Source: Cryptomeria japonica
Lineage: Eukaryota > Streptophyta > Pinopsida > Cupressales > Cupressaceae
DNA length: 64,000 bases
Direction: 5' to 3'
Assembly (NCBI RefSeq): GCF_030272615.1
Contig: NC_081415.1
Coordinates: forward strand, 378,617,892-378,681,891
Numbering within the stretch: the first letter of the stretch is position 1; each line of letters starts with the position of its first letter. Position numbers and translations under genes: made by a program. Below are positions 21,722 through 33,012 of this stretch, piece after piece. The notes under the pieces are model-generated. The model worked only from the letters and a program-made list of their open reading frames with translations, ran no database searches and was not told the DNA's origin.

Positions 21722-22276
21722 ATGTCTAGGTATGATAAGCATGAAAGATATGAGAAGCATGATAAGAATGATAAGCCCTATAAGCCCTACCAAAAGTACA
21801 TAAATCAGAAGAGATGTTACTATGTTGCTGATGAAGGTTTGACAGATGAGGAATCAGAGTGGGAATTCAAAAGACAAATTTGTATTTATTGCTATCAAGG
21901 AAGATGATCCCATACCAGTGAATCCTACAAGCTGCATTGTTGAGGAGAAAGTTTTGGCTGCAAAGATTGAAGAGAAAGATAAATGGGTGATTGACAACAG
22001 TTGTTCACATCATATGATAGGTGATAAAAGAAAATTTGTACATATGGAAAGGTATGATGGAGGTATAATGATATTTTGAGATGAGAAATCTTGTGTGATT
22101 TGTGGTAGAGGTTCTGTATCTTTCAATGGTAAGCATAATAATGATGATGTCTTGTATGTTGAAGATTTGAAGCATAATCTTTTGACTGTTAGATAGATGG
22201 TTGACAAGGGATATGATTTGCAATTCAAGAATGGTAAATGTAAGATCCTAAATTCCTCTGGTGGAGATAAATAATC
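21722..22276 (+). pseudogene. Element A protease, first copy (truncated)
   Basis: After a basic linker (RYDKHERYEKHDKNDKPYKP) the protease reads WVIDNSCSHHMIGDKRKF, in which the usual D-S-G is D-N-S. RYDGGIMIF, GRGSVSFNGKHN, VLYVEDLKHNLLTV and DKGYDLQF come next, and it ends at GKCKILNSS. Beyond this, at about 22262, sequence changes directly to the region before RT. The integrase that should follow is missing here. A second, longer copy of the same protease is found at 24110. Confidence 0.82.
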
Positions 22277-23236
22277 CATACATTGCTACTACCGATGAAG
22301 AAATGCAAGAGCCTGAAAAATTAGAACAACTAGAAGACTCCAAGGTATGTAAGATTGAATCATTCAAAAAATTAGATTATTGGTGACAAGAATAAAGGTA
22401 TGATGACTAGGAGAAGGATTGTTGCTAAAGAGATGTGTTTGATTTCAAAGATTGACCTAAAGATGTAGCAGAAGCATGTAAAGATGAAAATTGGATAAAA
22501 TCAATAGAAGAAGAGCTGAATCAGATTGAAAAAAATAACACTTAGGAGCTTATTCTGAGACCGAAAGACAAGAATGCAATTGGTACTAAATGAGTTTCCT
22601 AGAATAAATTGAATGAAGTTGGTGAAGTTGTTAGAAACAAAGCAAGATTGGTATGTAAAGGGTGTTCTCAGATGGAAGGTATTGATTATGAAGAAAATTT
22701 TGCCCCTGTAGCTAGAATTAAAGTTGTTAGATTACTACTTGCATATAATGCTTATAAGATTTTCAAGGTTTATCAGATGGATGTCAAGTCAGCCTTTTTA
22801 AATGGTGATCTTGAGGAGGAAGTCTACATTGAACAATCAGATGGATTTTCTTTATCAGATGAAGGAGATATGGTATGTAAATTGAAGAAAGCTTTGCATG
22901 GACTGAAACAAGCCCCTAGAGCCTGATATGCAAGATTGGATAATTATTTGTTCAAGTTGGGATTTTGTAAAGGTACTGATGATAGTAATTTATATTTCAA
23001 AGTTGAGAATGATAGCATTTTGATTTTTCAATTCTTTGTTGATGATATCCATTTTTGCGGTGATGATGATTTGAGTATGAAGTTTGCTGACATTATGCAA
23101 AAGGAATTTGAGATGAAATTCTTCTTAGGATTGCAGATTACTGAGACAGATAAAGGTATTTTCATTTCTCAATCTAAGTATGTGAAGGAATTGTTGAAAA
23201 AGTTTGGGTTAGCTATTCTAAGCCCGTTGGAACTCC
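22270..23236 (+). pseudogene. Element A reverse transcriptase (copia), broken
   Basis: Copia RT with the order EACKDENWIKSIEEELNQIE, then [39 protein letters not shown] and [20 protein letters not shown]. After GLKQAPRA and a TGA where Trp is expected comes YARLDNYLFKLGFCKG. The active site reads QFFVDDIHF, so the usual YVDD is FVDD, with both Asp kept. KGIFISQSKYVKELLKKFG follows before a frameshift near 23225. Apart from that stop and shift, about 200 codons of the core are open in one frame. Confidence 0.87.
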
Positions 23237-23237
23237 T

Positions 23238-23969
23238 ATGGTGACTAGATGCAAGTTTTCTAAGAATGATGAATCTCAGAAAGTTAATCAGACTTTGTAT
23301 AGATCTATGGTTGGTGGATTGTTGTACCTAACTCAAACTAGACCAGATATTATGCACATTGTTTGTCTTTGTGCTAGATTTCAAGCAAATCCTAAAGAGA
23401 CTCATGTTACTGTTATGAAGAGGATTTTAAGATACTTGAAGGGGAATATTGACTATGGCTTATGGTATCCAAAGAATGATGATTTCTTTCTATGTGCTTA
23501 CACTGATGCTAATTGGGATGGTGATGTTGATGACTGGAAGAGCACTACCGGTGGAGCATTCTTTTTGGGAAATAATTTAATTTCATGGTCTAGTAAGAAA
23601 CAAGATGTTGTATCTTTATCTACTGCTAAAGTTGAATACATTACTACTGCTAGTAATTGTACCCAGGTAGTTTGGATGAAGAAGATGTTGAAGTATATTA
23701 GAGTTATTTATGATGAGCCTACTGTTATATATTGTGATAATTTAAGTGCTATCAATATTTCAAAGAATTCGGTGTTGCATTCTAAAACAAAGAATGTGTT
23801 TATAAAGTATCATTTCTTGAGGGAGAAATTCAATGATGAGGAAGTCAGATTGGAATATGTATCTACAAAGGATCAGACTGTAGATATATTCATTAAGCCT
23901 TTGCATGAAGATACATTTGTCTATTTGAGAGACAAGTTACAGGTCTCTACCCCTCCTAGTAAGAACTAG
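23238..23969 (+). pseudogene. Element A RNase H (copia), open frame of 243 codons
   Basis: The longest undamaged piece of this element. It starts within the RT thumb (YRSMVGGLLYLTQTRPDIMH) and then covers RNase H. AYTDANWDGDVDDWKSTTGG carries the first Asp, and NNLISWSSKKQDVVSLSTA is followed by KVEYITTASN, where the usual AEAEY reads AKVEY. IYCDNLSAI carries the third Asp, and HIKYHFLRE-type text (FIKYHFLREKF) and DIFIKPL complete it. It ends at a TAG at 23967. The GDVDDxKST and LISWSSKKQ wording is like Sirevirus-type copia elements. The segment is complete to the normal polyprotein end. Confidence 0.85.
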
Positions 23970-24109
23970 ATGCATGAAGTTGCATCAATCCGATGGAATT
24001 TAGAACTTTATTGCTTTGTCTGGGTTGATGAGTTGGTGCTTCTACTCAGCCAGAGTAGTTAGTGTATTATTTTGATGCCCAGTTGTGAGTTTTGGGGAGA
24101 GAGCATAAT
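23970..24109 (+). other. Element A former 3' untranslated segment
   Basis: Short non-coding stretch after RNase H, with a GGGGAGAGAGCAT purine run near 24094. It then passes into a second protease copy, which marks an internal junction near 24105. Confidence 0.5.
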
Positions 24110-25070
24110 TTATAAAGTAGTTGTTGATTGATGACAGGTGATAAAAGAAAATTTGTACGTATGGAAAGGTATGATGGAGGTATAATGAGATTTGGAGATG
24201 AAAAAGCTTGTGTGATTCATGGTAGAGGTTCTATATCTTTCAATGGTAAGCATAATACTGATCATGTCTTGTATGTTGAAGGTTTGAAGCATAATCTTTT
24301 GACTATTAGATTGATGGTTGACAAGGGATATGATTTGCAATTCAAGATTGGTAAATGTAAGATCCTAAATGCCTCAGTTATAGAGATTGCATCATGAACT
24401 AAGACAAAAGGTAATATCTTTCACTTGAATGCTAGTGAGAAAAATTGCTTGATTTCTCAGATTGATGAAAGTTGGTTGTGGCATAGGAGAATGTGTCATG
24501 TTAATTTTGACTGCATGATAAGGATAATTTATACTCAATCTCTTAGAGATGCCTAAAATTGTGAAGCCAACTAATATGGTATGTAAGGAATGTTAGATGG
24601 GAAAGAAAATGAGAACTTCATTTAAGAGTAAGTTGTATTCATCTAATGTATTCCTAGATCTTGTTCATACTGACTTATGTGGTCCTACTAGAGTGAGAAG
24701 CATGCAAGGAGATAGATTATTCATGTTGTTGATTGATGATTATTCAAGGATGACGTGGGTTACCTTTCTAAGGGAGAAATATGAAGTGTTAGAGAAATTC
24801 AAGATATTCAAAGCTAGAGTGGAGACTGAGACAAGATTGAAGCTAAAGTACCTAAAATCTGGTAGAGGAGAATTTACATCAGGACAATTTGATACATTCT
24901 TTGAGAGAAATGGAATTAGAAAAGAATTATCTTCTCCTACAATGCTTCAGCAGAATGGAGTTATTGAAATGAAGAACATAACTATATTGGATGTTGCAAG
25001 GACTATGCTGATTGAAGGAGATGTTGCACGGATCTTGGGGGAGAGAGTCATGTGAAAAACTATTTTATCT
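24110..25070 (+). pseudogene. Element A protease second copy plus integrase, misplaced
   Basis: Starts inside the protease (MMTGDKRKFVRMERYDGG), nearly identical to the copy at 22010. It continues past it through LNASVIEIAS, the pre-integrase segment (QIDESWLWHRRMCHVNF-like, reading SWLWHRRMCHVNFD), and the integrase core. The core shows FLDLVHTDLCGP (first Asp), MLLIDDYSRMTWVTFLREKY and KSGRGEFTSGQFDTFFERNG, where the second Asp position reads SGRGEF so Asp is lost, and then NGVIEMKNITILDVARTML. It breaks off at about 25020, before the rest of the integrase. It lies downstream of RNase H, opposite to the normal copia order. Confidence 0.82.
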
Positions 25071-25170
25071 TTGGAGCTTTGTCTACATGATCTTATGAGG
25101 AGTCTTTTGGTGTTGATCCATTTCCTTTGCATTGATTATTTTTCATATTCATATGTTTTCATCAATGCCA

Positions 25171-25181
25171 AAGGGGGAGAT
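25171..25181 (+). other. Element A polypurine tract
   Basis: AAGGGGGAGAT directly before the 3' LTR start TGTTAGATATTG at 25182. Confidence 0.75.
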
Positions 25182-26003
25182 TGTTAGATATTGTTGCTGG
25201 TAGGATATGTTGTTGTCATTGATGTCAATATATTCCTGTGTTTTGGTGTTGCAGAGAGTTGTTTGGTGTTTTGGTGATTGCATTGAGTTGATATGGTTGA
25301 TTTATCTATTGGGTTACTGGAATACTTCATTCATTGGTTTCAGTGATCTGAAAGTTTTCTTGATCATATTATTTGTTCCAATTTGTAGTATTTTTGTTCT
25401 GTTGTTGGTAGAGTTTGGTATTTGATCCGGTGAGCTCCGGTATGATTATATCTTTGGTTGCAAATTTGGGATAATGTTTTGGATGTTCATGTGTATCTTA
25501 ATTTTAGATGGTTTGTGATTGGATGCTCTGCAAGCTATCTTTCTAGTCTGAATTGCTACTGTTGAGTGTTCTTGAGTTCTAGTGTGTTGATCAATGAAGA
25601 TTTGATTAAGTGGTGTTGGTGTAGCTATTTCAAATGGTTCTAATGTGCTTTTTGGGGTTTTGTGATCATGTCCTATTTGTCTTGATGGTCTGCATTGATC
25701 CTTGTGCACATTCTTGGTGATTTTGTCAATCTGATGATTATTTTCGTGCTATTTGTTATTCTTGGTGGTGTAACATGTTACGGTTGATCTTGGCAAGATT
25801 TACGATGGTGATGCATATTTGGATATTTTATTAGGTTCATGTTATTTCATCTATGATCTTAGAATGGTTTGGTGTTTTATTTATGTATCGTGAGATGTAA
25901 TTTTGTAATTGAGAGTAGAGGGTTTGGTTGACCTTGTAGTCAAGGTTGATGATTTGTATATATAGGTGGTATAGTCTTCTAATTTGGGTGTCGATGTTTT
26001 GTC
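25182..26003 (+). repeat. Element A 3' LTR, truncated
   Basis: Matches the 5' LTR from TGTTAGATATTGTTGCTGG to the TTGGTTGACCTTGTA block near 25930. It then diverges and ends where element C begins at 26004. The remaining ~300 bp of the LTR are not found on the far side of C. Confidence 0.82.
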
Positions 26004-27235
26004 TATTAGATAGTTCAAATAAGCGAAAGACAACTAAGAAGGGAGGGGGGGTGAATCAGTTGTCATAAATTACCAAAACATTTAGAAATTAAAACTTTAA
26101 TACTGAAACCCAAAAAATTATACCAAAACACTTAAACCAAATACTGGAATAGCAGTTAAACCAATTAACCATAAACAATAATCAAAGAATAAATACCATC
26201 CATATGACACCAAGATTTATATGTGAAAAACCTAGTAAAGGGAAAAACCATGGTGGGAAGCCTACCCATAGTCAGATAATACTTCTATAGTAAGTATGTG
26301 AATTACAATTAAAGGGTCTGCACTTGGAGGAAGGCCAACATCCTAGAGTGCACTGCTCATTACAAAAAGGAGTCTCACTCACTACATAGAAATCTAGACT
26401 ACAATTTGAAAGAATGAATGAACTGCAAAGATAGCATCTCCTATGCCTGAGTACAGTTCTTGTTAATCTCAATACCGGAGGACTAAATCCTCTTACATAA
26501 ACCCAATTTGATCTCCAATGATCGACCAAATCCTCTTCCTAAATGATATTACATTATTCGCACATTACATATCCATATCCCATTCCATGACCATTATCTA
26601 CAATGAGATCTTACATCATATATATACAAACCCTCGACCATAAATAATTGGGTTGACCACCAAATAATAAACCAATTACATAATTACAAAACATGTCGGC
26701 CTTAGATCAAATAAATAATATCCAACTCATAAGACATCCTAGAAACACATTGAGAGATCCACATGTTACATTAAGTCGATCCATAACCTAGATCAACCGG
26801 GACCTAATATAGGTCCACACACTAAAGCAATGATCCCAATCTGCCAAGTCTCGAACATGATCACCATCAACATCTTGAATCCATGCTAGAAGCTGCACCA
26901 ACACCACTTATGCATATCATCAAAGATCTTTAACAAAAGATCTATTGGTGAAACCCTCGCTGAAACCACAAACCAAGCTTCCAAGAAAACAAGATAGAAT
27001 CCGATCACCAGACCAAAACTAACTAACTGAATATGAACATGAGTAGCATGGACAAGCCAATTCTATAACCAAATCATACTAGCGCATACCAGATCATGTC
27101 GAATCCAAACCGACTAGAAACCACTCAACCTACTGGGACCAGAAGGGTTCTGGTAAAACATCCAAAACAACTAGTGTTGACATCAATGACAAAACATCAA
27201 TGCAACACATAATCAATTCCTCCAAATGGCCAACA
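26004..27235 (-). repeat. Element C 3' LTR
   Basis: 1,232 bp. On - it begins TGTTGGCCATTTGGAGGAAT at 27235, as the element D 3' LTR does (TGTTGGCCATTTGGTGGAAT), and ends near TCTAATA at 26004 after the TTAGTTGTCTTTCGCTTATT stretch. Confidence 0.82.
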
Positions 27236-27645
27236 ATCTCCCCTTTTAGCATTGATGGCAACAATAGATGTAAAAAACATCTAAGTACCAAGAAATGCCA
27301 AACAAGCCTCCCCCAATGGAAGACAACCAACAGTCTCCCACTCAAAGATATAGAAATGAAGTTCTGAAACAAAGACCAAACTCCCCCTATAAATGATATC
27401 TCTGTAAAGCTCCGAATTAAACATATATCTCTCCCCCTAATGTATACAACTCCTTAAGTTTTTCACATCAATATCTCTCCCCTTTGACATCAATGCCATA
27501 AATCTAACAAAAATATCAAAGCAAAAGCATAAATCATTGATTCACAAAGCTGACTACTCCCCTTGAGTAGTAGCATCCCCATATCAGTGTCAGAATGAAT
27601 AATATCTCTAATAATGCATATCAGACTGATGCCAAAAAGCATCAA
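27236..27645 (-). other. Element C 3' region with repeated purine tracts
   Basis: On -, several GGGGGA-type runs occur between RNase H and the LTR: near 27245 (AAAAGGGGAGAT), 27310, 27340, 27388, 27436, 27482 and 27560. Non-coding. This array matches the one in element D and is a known feature of the Sirevirus branch of plant copia elements. Confidence 0.65.
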
Positions 27646-27967
27646 TCAGTTCTCTATCGGAGGGGAAGAAACCCCTAACCTATCTCTCAGGTACTCAAAT
27701 GGTTCTTTAGGGAAAGGTTTAGTGAAAATATCTACAATCTTCTCTTTAGTGTTCACATGAACCAGTCTAACTTCATTTTCATCCACCTTCTCCTTCAAAA
27801 AGTTATACTTGATAGATATGTGCTTTGTCTTAGAGTGAAATACTGGATTCTTTGATATGTCAATAGTAGCAAAGTTATCACAGTGAATAACTACCCATCC
27901 AGTGCAATGCACTTTGGTATCCTTCAACATTTGTTTCAAGTTTCTCAAACTCATCATCTTCTCTCTT
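27646..27967 (-). pseudogene. Element C RNase H, C-terminal remnant
   Basis: On -, this reads VIHCDNFATIDISKNPVFHS, then KTKHISIKYNFLKEKV, DENEVRLVHVNTKEKIVDIF and TKPFPKEPFEYLRDRLGV, ending at a stop at 27646. It is nearly the same as the end of element D (55531-55812). It covers only the last third of the domain (third catalytic Asp in CDN). Upstream, the sequence changes near 27960 into LTR, so the rest of pol is deleted. Confidence 0.85.
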
Positions 27968-28846
27968 CATATAACTGAAAGACAACTGAGAGGGGGGGTG
28001 AAGCAGTTGTCATAGATTACTAGAATATTTAGCAATTAAAACTTACCAAAACCCTAAACATTAATACCAGAATGCTTAAACCAAATACCAGAATAACAAT
28101 TAAACCAATTAAGCATAAACAATAATCAAAGAATAAATACCATCCACATGACACAAAGATTTATATGTGGAAAACCTCATAAAGGGAAAAACCATGGTGA
28201 GAAGCCTACCCACAGTCAGATAATACTTCTGCAATAAGTATGTGAATTATAATTGACGAGCCTGCACTTGCAGGAAGGCCAATAGCCTAGAGCGCACTGC
28301 TCATCACAAAAAGGAGTCTCACTGACTACATAGAAGTCTAGACTATAATCTAGAAGAATGAATGAACAACAAAGATAACATCTCCTATGCCTGAGTATAG
28401 TTCCAGTTAAGCTCAATACCGGAGGACTAAATCCTCTTACATAAACCCAATTTGATCTCCAATGATCGACCAAATCCTCTACCTAAATGATATTACATTA
28501 TTTTCACATTACATATCCATATCCCATTCCATGACCATTATCTACAATGAGATCTTACATCATATATATACAAACCCTCAACCATAAACAATCAGGTTAG
28601 CCACCAGACAATAAACCAATTACATAATTACAAAACATGTCAGCCTTAGATCAAACAAATAATATCCAACTCATAAGACATCTCAGAAACACATCGAGAG
28701 GTCCAATCCACACGTTACATTAAGCCGGTCCATAACCTAGATCAACCAGGACCCAATATAGGTCCACACACTAAAGAAATGATCCCAATCTGCCAAGTCT
28801 CGAACATGATCACCATCAACATCCTGAATCCATACCCAAAGCTGCA
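27968..28846 (-). repeat. Element C 5' LTR, truncated at both ends
   Basis: Matches 26025-26875 nearly base for base (for example TATACAAACCCTC and CCTTAGATCAAA blocks). The terminal TGTTAG-like bases at 27968 are lost, and the other end stops at CCATACCCAAAGCTGC, where E integrase sequence begins. Confidence 0.8.
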
Positions 28847-29797
28847 AAAAAATGTGAAGCTTATAAAAAATATAGGAAAATTTAAGTACCAGGGACCATT
28901 ACCTTTAAAGCCAATACACAGAGGCACCAGTCAGTGAATGGGGTATAGAGCTCATAGGGGAGATTTTAGAGAATTCAAGTGGAGGACATAGATGGATCCT
29001 CATTACCATAGATTATTTCACTAAATGGGTTGAAGCAATCCCTACCAAGTAGGTAGAAAGAAAAGTAGTGAAAAGGTTTATGGAGGATTACATCATAACA
29101 AGGTTTGGAGTACCTACTAGAATTATCATTGACAATGGGATGTTCTTTCTCTCTAATGAGTTTACTTCATTTTGTAATGATTATGGTATAAAAATTTCAC
29201 ATGCATCACCTTATCACCCTTAGGTGAATGGACAAGCAAAATCAAGTAATAAAAACATTTTGAAAATTAATGAAGTAAATATTGGGTTAGAACAAAAGAG
29301 CTTGGGATTCAAAACTGGAACTTGCACTTTGGGCAAATAGGATTACAATTAAGAAGGCAACTAGTAAATCCCCTTTTGAGTTAGTCTATAGCACCTAGGC
29401 TAAGATTCCCATCAATAACCTTTCTCCTATACATAAATTTATAATTGAAGAAGGTTTAGATGTCCCTAAACTGATGGCGGCAAGATTGGAGCAACTTGTA
29501 AAACTCAACGAGATTAGAAATCAAGTACAAAAGAAAAATATTAAGAAACAATAGAAGGCAAAATACATATATGCCAAAAGAGCAAAGGATAGGAAGTTTC
29601 AAGAAGGAGAATTGGTCCTTATGTGGAATGCGAGAGCTTAGGACAAAGGGAAGCATGAAAAATTTGAGTCTTTGTCATTTGGTCCTTTTGTTATAACAAG
29701 AAAGAATAGAGAAGATTCATATTTTATACAAAACATGGATGGAGAAAACATGGAATTTCTAACACATGGACAATTCTTGAAGAGATTTTTCTCATAA
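28847..29797 (+). pseudogene. Element E integrase core and C-terminal part
   Basis: Continues the integrase interrupted at 19715. The zinc-domain tail KKCEAYKKYRK is followed by SSGGHRWILITIDYFTKWVE (Asp in TIDY), then EDYIITRFGVPTRIIIDNG (second Asp), SHASPYHP, a TAG, and VNGQAKSSN. The catalytic Glu of NGQAE reads Lys. After a frameshift near 29300 come WALWANR-like text, KKATSKSPFELVYS, and a C-terminal module with KGKHEKFESLSFGPFVITRK, ending at TAA at 29795-29797. About 15 residues between YYWL and KKCEAY are missing, lost with the copia insertions. Confidence 0.82.
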
Positions 29798-29937
29798 TTA
29801 TTATCCATGTGCAGTAGTTAGGTTCCGTTCCTATGTATTATACCATTTCCTTTTTTCTAAATTTCTAGTCTTCTTTCACCAGAGATTCTATATTCTTGCT
29901 ATGCCTATAGGAGACATACATCCCCAAATATAGCCAC
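29798..29937 (+). other. Element E 3' untranslated segment
   Basis: 140 bp between the integrase stop and the 3' LTR. No clear polypurine tract. The best purine run is ATAGGAGACA near 29908, about 30 bp away from the LTR, so the tract has probably decayed. Confidence 0.4.
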
Positions 29938-32001
29938 TATTGGGACTTTAAATTTTTTCAAAATTAAAAGTAAGAGGGTGGTAAAAACCATAAGATTGCA
30001 TCACCGTGAAGTCATGAATTTGATGGATCTTGATATTTCACATTGTATGTGGGGTTAAAATGTGGCTCCCACAAAGGGTAGAGCGCAAAATATAGTTCCT
30101 ATAAGGAGATCCATGCATATTATAGCTCAATATGTTATCTAGCCTGAAAAAAAAATTCAAAAAAAATCAAATGATCTTAACTGAACTATGCCTTATTTTC
30201 CAATTAAAAGAATTCATATCTCTTACTATTCTCTTAAGAATATTGTTATACCTTAGTATATCTAAGACTCAAATATGGATATATGATTAATCAATTGAAG
30301 TGATTGAAAGCAAGATGAAATCCTTTTCGCTAAGACTCTTCTCTTGTTACACTGCAAAATGGATTCCTTGTATGCCTCAACAAAGAAGAACGATCATATC
30401 GGCCTAGTAATGAAAACTAGTAGAAATAAAAGCGTGTCTTACCGAAGTACCATGTCTTATCAAAAAGAACACATGAGCCATCAATATCATCTAGTGGGTC
30501 CTACAACACACATAATCTAAAGGTATTATTGGTGAAACACTTTTTATCTCACTGAAATGCAAGTTTTGGTAAGTTGTTGAGAGTCTATCAAAGCTGAGGG
30601 AGATCTTGTTGAAGAATGATGTCATACCAAAAACCCATTTGTCAGGAGGGATGCTCGATATCTAACTAAAATGTTAATTTCAGTATAATGATGAAGGTCT
30701 AACAAAAAGAAATAATGTCTTGCCGAAAAAAATAGGTACCTTATTTCATCTATGCAAGGAACAAAATAGTGAAGGTGACTTGATCTCTGAGTGCGATATG
30801 TACAAAATAAATTTTGAGGAATTTAGTGAAATGGCCATGAAAAACTTTCTCTTTCTAACTTGCATACTAAATATAGAATTTCAGACAAGGATATGTAGAC
30901 TATTCAACAGATTGTGTGAGGTATGAGATTTTGTTGCAGATGCTAGTGATAATTTGTTCTATATTCTCAAATACCATTATGATGATTGTTTCAACAGGCC
31001 AGGACACTATTGGTAACATAGGGGAAAATCATTAAGTATTGTGATATCAAGTAAAACATCACTATGAGAAGAAGATATTTTTGGAGGAGATGAAGCCCAA
31101 ATAGAGAAATAAAATAAGTATTCTAACAAATAGTTTCAAATGCATTGTAAAGTGGTTAGTGGTTCAGTTAATAAATTTATTGGGGATAAACTAATTAGTT
31201 CCTAGATGAATAGTCATGTTGTTTCATAGCCAAAAGTTGTAACCAATCTACGAAGACTCCTTGAGTTTATAAAAAGGGTATGAATATTGGATAAAAGGGA
31301 AGGAGGAATTACCTCATAAATACTAGCAATGATAAAATTTAGTCTTCTCTTCATAATTGTGCATAGAATATTGTTAAGTTCTTGTATCATCCTATTTGGC
31401 TCATTTTTTTTATTACAGTAATCAAAGGCTATTTAAGTATTTCTATATATAGTGGTCATCTTGTTATTTCAGTCTACTATATTGAGGATATTGTGGATTG
31501 ATCAAGGAGACTTTTATCTTTGGATGAGTGTTGTGTTTGGTTGTTTTAAGGAAAGATTAAATACATGCAGAATAGTCATTATGACAAAGATGAATCATCA
31601 AGTATAAGAAACTGAATTATTGATACTTATATTAGGTGTAAGATTAAAAATTGTCCAATAAGAGAAACATAGAAGATATTATTGGGAACTTACTTAACTC
31701 TGCACTGAATAGAAGGAAGGCACTTATCTCATTTTAGCACCTTGAAACCCATTACAACTTTGTAACCTTTATGTTTTTGTATATTTTACTTTAAAGACCA
31801 CAAATAGTCCTAGCTATTTAATAAATCTACTTTATTTTATTTAGGGTAAACCTACCTAGGTATTAGTAGAGCCTAAAGTGTAGGGATTAGCAACCAGATT
31901 TGGTTCAATCCATTAGTTGGCCAATACTATTTGTTGAACCCAACCATAGAATCTGGCCTATTCTTAGAGTTTAGCAAAACTTGTAGCTTTGAGCTCCAAC
32001 A
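29938..32001 (+). repeat. Element E 3' LTR
   Basis: 2,064-bp direct repeat of 7346-9371, from TATTGGGACTTTAAATTTTT to GAGCTCCAACA. It has a 73-bp insertion (30987-31059) relative to the 5' LTR and a deletion near 30735. The embedded open frame at 30720-30926 corresponds to that at 8240 in the 5' LTR. Confidence 0.85.
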
Positions 32002-32699
32002 ACCATATCCCATAGCCAATTGATTAATGAATCTCTTAATTAATTAACCCTCGCCCCCTTTTCTCCTAATCCTTGAATTATAATTAATCAAATTAATTAA
32101 TTCCCCCTTTTCCATCCCCTTATTTGAATTTAATTAACTCAAATATTTCATTTGAGTCACATGTCTCCTAACCTAAACTATGCTTCTAACCCAACCCCTA
32201 GCCTAACCCATGGGTTCTAACCAGCCCTATCTTATCCTATCATATCCTAACCTCCCCTCACATGTGTGTGCAATCATAATCTCCTAACTTTTAGGAAATT
32301 AGAACCAATTTTTGGTGGCCTTCTCCCAAAATGGACATATGTCCTTGAGGACACATGTCAAGCCCATTCTTGACATTTGTCTCTCCAGGTGACACATTTC
32401 TTTCCTTATTAAGCCACTTTTCCTCTTTAAGTACAAGTATGGAATTTCATTCCAGATGGCACCCTCAAGATTTCCACTTATCCTCCTTGAGGACAAGTGT
32501 TGCATTTCCACATTCCTTTCCTCTCCTCCCAACTTCTATTTAAGCCCCCCTCTTTTTCAAGCAATTCATCCACTCTCATTTTCCATAACCTCGTAATGCA
32601 AAATTTCATCCATGTGCTTTTAGCAACCATCCCATTATCATGTTGAATTTAATACTCATATCCCATCATTTCATACTCATATCTTGAATCCAATCTACA
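32002..32699 (+). repeat. Probable continuation of T1 3' LTR
   Basis: TTAATTAA-rich sequence and then CT-rich sequence, resuming directly after E. The word TCTACA at 32694-32699 would pair with the LTR start TGTAGA at 7217 and give an LTR of about 830 bp. This is inference: no second copy exists here for confirmation. Confidence 0.35.
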
Positions 32700-33012
32700 T
32701 AATCCCGCATTATGGAGCACAATCAAGCACGTGCTACGTCATTGAGCATACATCTGATTGAAGAAAAAACAAATTAAAGGACATTGGTTTGCATTTAGTT
32801 GTTATTATTTGATGTTTTCTAATTTCCTTTCTAACAATGTTCTCAATCTTGAGCTATTTGAGTGAATTTTGTGTTAGCTTAGATTGCTTAATTTAGTTTT
32901 TCAATCATTTCTATTTGCATACGATTTCCTTCACATAACTGTCATGGTGTTGGCAATAGATATTCAGGGCCATGATGCTCAATCTTTTAATAATTTAGAT
33001 TTTTTTACAATA
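32700..33012. other. No gene recognised
   Basis: AT-rich sequence between the possible T1 LTR end and the element F LTR, with no coding signal or repeat recognised. Confidence 0.4.

Larger units (their letters stand above)
19716..26003 (+). mobile_element. Element A: Ty1/copia element with permuted pol domains
   Basis: Inserted in the integrase of E. The 5' LTR (19716-20836) and 3' LTR (25182-26003, truncated) both start TGTTAGATATTGTTG. The primer site at 20839 resembles the initiator tRNA-Met type. Internal order on + is gag, partial protease, RT, RNase H, a 3' untranslated stretch, then a second protease segment and integrase core, and the PPT. The normal copia order is gag, protease, integrase, RT, RNase H, so the protease–integrase piece lies in the wrong place. 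Element C is inserted in the 3' LTR, and sequence from A beyond that insertion is missing. Confidence 0.85.
26004..28846 (-). mobile_element. Element C: Ty1/copia on -, mostly deleted
   Basis: Two direct repeats on - (26004-27235 and about 27968-28846) flank a short interior holding only a purine-tract array and the C-terminal RNase H. Gag to RT and the primer site are deleted. The LTRs belong to the same family as element D (50636-57429): they share the antisense reading HWRSNWVYVR, the GGATGTTTTACCAGAAC-like stretch and the C-run end. It is inserted in the 3' LTR of A. On the right side the truncated LTR of C joins directly to E integrase, so a deletion removed the end of C together with the end of A. 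Confidence 0.78.
7346..32001 (+). mobile_element. Element E: Ty3/gypsy element with four nested insertions
   Basis: Two long direct repeats (7346-9371 and 29938-32001) bracket, on +, a primer-binding site, gag, protease, archaeal-type RNase H, RT, RNase H and integrase. Insertions split the internal region: R at 11862-15136, a TIR transposon at 18019-19196, copia A at 19716-26003 and copia C to 28846. Removing these leaves about 11 kb. LTR ends read TATTGGGG...CTCCAACA, imperfect inverted ends. Flanking 5-mers (GAAGC and ACCAT) do not match, so the target duplication has decayed or the ends are misplaced by a few bases. The LTRs differ by many substitutions and a 73-bp indel, so the insertion is old. 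Confidence 0.8.

Noticed and set aside
26272-26529. Conserved open frame HWRSNWVYVR on - in C LTRs and on + in D LTR (28216-28473, 56929-57114)
   Set aside because: It recurs only because these are copies of the same LTR, and it lies in the terminal LTR region with no start context or domain.
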